Assembly: GCA_049601915.1 (NCBI GenBank)
Contig: JBMYRB010000002.1
Span: 62,001 to 126,000 of the forward strand
Source: UBA8079 sp049601915
Lineage (GTDB): Bacteria > Pseudomonadota > Alphaproteobacteria > UBA6615
Reading direction: 5' to 3'
Length of the DNA stretch: 64,000 nucleotides
Shown piece by piece: positions 61,308-64,000 of the stretch. The notes under the pieces are model-generated. The model was not told where the DNA came from, searched no databases, and saw only the letters and a program-made list of their open reading frames with translations. Position 1 is the stretch's first letter; every line of letters starts with the position of its first letter. The position numbers and the translations under genes were made by a program.

Positions 61308-61997
61308 ATGAAGTTTTTTGTGGATACTGCCGATCTGGCGGAAATTCGTGATCTGGCCGAGAGCGGCCTTGTGGATGGTGTGACCACGAACCCGTCCCTG
61401 ATCGCGAAGTCAGGACGCAACATGCTCGATGTCATCGCCGAGATTTGCGACGTCGTTCCCGGGCCGGTCAGCGCAGAGGTCACCGCGCCGGATTTCGAGA
61501 CCATGATGGCCGAAGCCGATGTGCTCGCCGCCATCGCGCCGAACGTGACGATCAAGGTCCCGTTGACGCCGGACGGCCTGAAGACATGCAAGACGCTGCG
61601 TGATCGTGACATCATGGTCAACGTGACCCTTTGTTTCTCTGCCGCACAGGCTGTTCTGGCGGCCAAGGCGGGCGCGAGTTTTATTTCACCGTTTGTCGGC
61701 CGTCTCGACGACATGGGTTTGCGTGGCCTCGACCTGATCGAGGATATCGTCGAAATCTATTCCCAGTACGACAATTTCGAGACCGAGGTGCTGGTCGCGT
61801 CAATCCGTGGCCCGGCGCATGTGGTCGAATCCGCGATGGCCGGCGCGCATGTCGCGACCTTGCCGCCGGGCGTTTTGCGGCAGCTCTATCAGCATCCGCT
61901 GACGGATAAGGGGCTCGCGGCATTCATGAAGGATTGGGAGGCAACCGGGCAGTCGATCCTGGAACAGGCGAATGACCGGAAGAATGCCGCAGAATAG
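61308..61997 (+). CDS. fsa: Transaldolase / fructose-6-phosphate aldolase family (TalB-like subfamily 5)
   Basis: A 229-residue class I aldolase. It begins MKFFVDTADLAEIRDLAESG, has LVDGVTTNPSLIAKSGR, the Schiff-base lysine in NVTIKVPLTPDGL, LCFSAAQAVLAAKAGASFIS and PFVGRLDDMGLRGLDLI. Short transaldolases of this size include both true transaldolase and fructose-6-phosphate aldolase; motif inspection alone cannot separate them. It would serve the non-oxidative pentose phosphate route. The order priA / transaldolase / DUF484 / xerC is common in alphaproteobacteria. DUF484 begins 24 bases after its stop. Confidence 0.93.
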   Translation: MKFFVDTADLAEIRDLAESGLVDGVTTNPSLIAKSGRNMLDVIAEICDVVPGPVSAEVTAPDFETMMAEADVLAAIAPNVTIKVPLTPDGLKTCKTLRDRDIMVNVTLCFSAAQAVLAAKAGASFISPFVGRLDDMGLRGLDLIEDIVEIYSQYDNFETEVLVASIRGPAHVVESAMAGAHVATLPPGVLRQLYQHPLTDKGLAAFMKDWEATGQSILEQANDRKNAAE

Positions 61998-62021
61998 GAA
62001 ACCAATTGCGAGGGTGCGGGC

Positions 62022-62753
62022 GTGAGCACCAAGGCCCCGCGGCAGGATGCGCCGGAACCGGTCGAGCTGAGCGAAGACCGGGTCGTGGAGTTTCTGAAAA
62101 CCAACCCCGATTTTCTCAAGCGCCGCCCCGAGCTGCTGTCGGTTCTCGAAGCACCTGAGCGCGCGTTCGCCGATGTTGACCCGGCGGGTGGCGAGGTTGT
62201 CGATTTACAGGATGCCATGCTCGCACGTGTGCGTGCGGACCTCGGCAAACAACGTGCTCAGTGTACCGATCTTATCGATGCCGGCCGCTCGAACCTGCAA
62301 AGCCAGAACCGGGTTCATGCCGCCGTCGTCGCGCTTCTTAAGGCGCGTTCGCTCGATCATCTGATTGAAATTCTTACGATCGACCTGGTCGGTCTTTTGC
62401 ACGTCGATGCAGCCGCGCTGTGTCTCGAGGGCGGCACGGTTGCGCCGGGCAACAATCAGGGTGTGCGCGTTGTTCCCGTGGGCACCATCGAGCGTCTTAT
62501 TGATATCTCGCGTGCGGTAACCCTTCGTGAAGACATAGAGGGTGATCGTAGGCTCTATGGCGAGGCGGCAGGTCTCGTGCGGTCTGAGGTGTTGTTGCGC
62601 CTGACCGTGCGCGAGGATGCGCCGGTCGCGCTATTGGCACTCGGCAGCCGGGACCCGCAACGCTTTCACGAAGGCCAGGGGTCCGAACTTCTGGTGTTCC
62701 TGGCGGCAATCATGGAGCACAGCATCCGCACATGGCTCGACCTGCCGCGCTGA
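62022..62753 (+). CDS. DUF484 family protein
   Basis: A 243-residue protein of the DUF484 family. The N-terminal motif is RVVEFLKTNPDFLKRRPELL, then LQDAMLARVRADLGKQRAQC as a coiled-coil-like helix; the remainder is a GAF-like sensor domain (HVDAAALCLEGGTVAP, LRLTVREDAPVALLALGSRD, ending FLAAIMEHSIRTWLDL). The start is GTG 62022. Its last 22 bases overlap the start of xerC, so it is tightly coupled to the recombinase, an arrangement conserved in proteobacteria. The function is unknown. Confidence 0.92.
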   Translation: MSTKAPRQDAPEPVELSEDRVVEFLKTNPDFLKRRPELLSVLEAPERAFADVDPAGGEVVDLQDAMLARVRADLGKQRAQCTDLIDAGRSNLQSQNRVHAAVVALLKARSLDHLIEILTIDLVGLLHVDAAALCLEGGTVAPGNNQGVRVVPVGTIERLIDISRAVTLREDIEGDRRLYGEAAGLVRSEVLLRLTVREDAPVALLALGSRDPQRFHEGQGSELLVFLAAIMEHSIRTWLDLPR

Positions 62754-63703
62754 AAAAGTTCGATTTCTCATCAGTGCCGGCCGCCCGTGACCTGAGCGGT
62801 GCGCTGGAACGTTGGCAGAACCTGCTTCTCACCGAACGTCGTGCATCTGAACACACGATATCGGCCTATCTCCGCGATGTAAGCGCGTTCCTGGAGTTTC
62901 TGTCCGAACATTTCGGTGGAACGATTTCACTCGCGATCCTTTTTGCCCTCAAGCAGGGCGACTTCCGCGCCTGGCTGGCGATGCGCAGCACGTCCGGATA
63001 CGCCCGAAGTTCGACCGCCCGCGCGCTTTCATCCGTGCGCATGCTGTTCCGGTATCTTGACCGGGAAGGGTTTGGTCACAACCCGGCCATAGGTGCGGTG
63101 CGCGGCCCCCGGTTGTCCCGCGCCGTTCCCAAGGCGTTGAGTCGCCCTGAAACGGAAGATCTGCTGCAGGCCCTGGGTCAGGGGGAGGCGGGGCCGGCTT
63201 GGATCACGGCGCGCGATATCGCGGTCATCCTGTTGCTCTACGGTTGCGGGCTGCGGATCTCCGAAGCACTGGAACTCAACAAGAAAGACATGCCCCGGGA
63301 CGGCAGCCTTACGGTGGTCGGCAAGGGAGGGAAGACGAGGATGGTGCCTGTTTTGCCGGCCGTCAGCGAGGCACTCGACGTCTATCTGTCGACCTGTCCG
63401 TATCGGTTAACGCCGAACGGTCCGCTGTTTGTAGGGGTCAGGGGTGGCCGACTAAGCCCGCGGGTGGTGCAAAAGCGGGTGCAGACCCTGCGTCTCGCCC
63501 TGAGGTTGCCACGCGAGACCACCCCGCATGCGTTGCGCCACTCCTTCGCGACGCATCTGCTGTCTGCCGGCGGTGATTTGCGGGCCATCCAGGAGCTGCT
63601 CGGCCACGAATCCTTATCGACCACCCAGCGCTATACCGACGTCGATAGAGCACGCCTGCTTGATGTCTACAGCAAGGCGCATCCCCGGGCGCAGAAAAGC
63701 TAG
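62732..63703 (+). CDS. xerC: Tyrosine recombinase XerC
   Basis: Resolves chromosome dimers at dif together with XerD. The 323-residue protein has the core-binding domain (LTERRASEHTISAYLRDVSA) and the catalytic domain with Arg in YGCGLRISEALEL, Lys in GKGGKTRMVPVL, HxxR in HALRHSFATHLL, the second His in LLGHESLSTTQ and the nucleophilic Tyr in TQRYTDVDRARL. All six residues are present. ATG 62732 overlaps DUF484 by 22 bases. Its TAG shares bases CTAG with the stop of the opposing methyltransferase remnant, so the two genes are exactly end-to-end. Confidence 0.95.
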   Translation: MARPAALKKFDFSSVPAARDLSGALERWQNLLLTERRASEHTISAYLRDVSAFLEFLSEHFGGTISLAILFALKQGDFRAWLAMRSTSGYARSSTARALSSVRMLFRYLDREGFGHNPAIGAVRGPRLSRAVPKALSRPETEDLLQALGQGEAGPAWITARDIAVILLLYGCGLRISEALELNKKDMPRDGSLTVVGKGGKTRMVPVLPAVSEALDVYLSTCPYRLTPNGPLFVGVRGGRLSPRVVQKRVQTLRLALRLPRETTPHALRHSFATHLLSAGGDLRAIQELLGHESLSTTQRYTDVDRARLLDVYSKAHPRAQKS

Positions 63704-63890
63704 TCGCGGAAACACACCACGTCATACTCCAGTATCCGGCCATAGTGGCGGCTCCAGTGGCCAGGGATCACGAGATGTGGCCGCAGTCCCTGCGCGGCGA
63801 GCTCGGCGAGCAGGGGAAGATGGTCGGGCTGTCCGTCATAGATCGACTGGATGGAAAGTTCGAGCTGTATCCCCGAGACGCGCTCCCACG
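63700..63890 (-). pseudogene. FkbM-family methyltransferase, C-terminal remnant (5' truncated)
   Basis: About 62 residues on the minus strand match the end of FkbM-type SAM-dependent methyltransferases: VSGIQLELSIQSIYDGQPDH, then LAELAAQGLRPHLVIPGHWS and RHYGRILEYDVVCFRD. In whole members about 170-200 residues come before, with a SAM-binding motif. Here similarity ends at about 63888; upstream the frame continues only as antisense of a response regulator and meets a stop at 63988-63990. So the 5' part is absent. The family methylates sugars and small metabolites. It converges on xerC. Confidence 0.7.
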
Positions 63891-63898
63891 AAGCGCCG

Positions 63899-64000
63899 AT
63901 GCCGACGGGCAGCGGGCACAGCGCTTTGGCCCTCCATTCAAGAGACCCCGCCGACATGATCGTGACCGATTTGCGCATGCCGGACGGTTATGGGGTGGAG
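63899..64000 (+). CDS. Response-regulator receiver domain, fragment running off the window
   Basis: The + strand from ATG 63899 reads MPTGSGHSALALHSRDPADM, then IVTDLRMPDGYGVE to the window edge. The pattern D-x-I-V-T-D-L-x-M-P-x-x-x-G is the phospho-acceptor Asp region of CheY-like receiver domains. The first strand and the acidic pair that normally precede it by about 50 residues are absent; the sequence to the left belongs to the FkbM remnant on the other strand. An in-frame ATG at 63851 adds no similarity. It therefore appears 5'-truncated, but the rest lies outside the window and the fragment could be part of an unusual protein. Confidence 0.6.
   Translation, partial: MPTGSGHSALALHSRDPADMIVTDLRMPDGYGVE

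Overview
The window reads as a stretch of an alphaproteobacterial chromosome, most like free-living Rhodospirillales-type lineages. Codon use is high-G+C. The blocks rplU-rpmA-obgE-proB-proA-nadD-rsfS-rlmH, envC-ctpA-divergent polysaccharide deacetylase-rppH, atpHAGDC and priA / transaldolase / DUF484 / xerC are in orders typical of that class. Gene calls rest on motif and family recognition by eye; no database search was run.

Layout. Positions 1-6964 form a urea island on the + strand: the end of the urea ABC transporter (urtC tail, urtD, urtE), then ureD-ureA-ureB-ureC-ureE-ureF-ureG, then a tiny membrane protein that looks like a shortened HupE/UreJ. Positions 6965-36235 are catabolic and accessory: an orphan xanthine-dehydrogenase-family large subunit, a ThDP enzyme, an aldo/keto reductase, an MFS carrier, hydantoinase A/B with a nearby N-carbamoylsarcosine-amidase-like hydrolase, a feruloyl-CoA-synthetase-like ligase with an enoyl-CoA hydratase, upp, a Gfo/Idh dehydrogenase, an alpha/beta hydrolase, a LysR regulator divergent from an Old Yellow Enzyme, an M24 hydrolase with an altered metal ligand, a hydroxyisobutyrate-dehydrogenase-like protein, a CobW GTPase, a fused alpha/beta E1 dehydrogenase, a VOC protein, an enolase-superfamily enzyme and a Dcp-type M3 peptidase. 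Ammonia recovery is a plausible shared theme: hydantoin-type compounds to carbamoyl compounds to ammonia, and urea to ammonia.

Positions 36344-40488 are disturbed. After an isopropylmalate/isocitrate-dehydrogenase-family gene come a 5'-truncated TRAP permease (dctM) and a 5'-truncated phnM that meet at their broken ends, then a BKACE-family enzyme, a lower-G+C HNH nuclease gene and tRNA-Ser(CGA). Positions 40629-63703 are housekeeping: ribosomal proteins L21 and L27, Obg, proline and NAD synthesis, ribosome silencing and rRNA methylation, cell-wall remodelling, the F1 part of ATP synthase, PriA, transaldolase and XerC. The last 300 bases hold a second head-to-head junction of two broken genes, an FkbM-type methyltransferase tail and a response-regulator receiver domain.

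The observations most worth a second look are the two abrupt 5'-to-5' junctions (real deletions or assembly/amplification chimeras), an rsfS gene whose only reasonable start codon is ATA, the mini-UreJ peptide, the HNH nuclease beside tRNA-Ser, the metal-ligand change in the M24 enzyme and the Lys/Ala/Pro tail on ribosomal protein L21. I did not find a CRISPR array, prophage, insertion sequence or rRNA gene.
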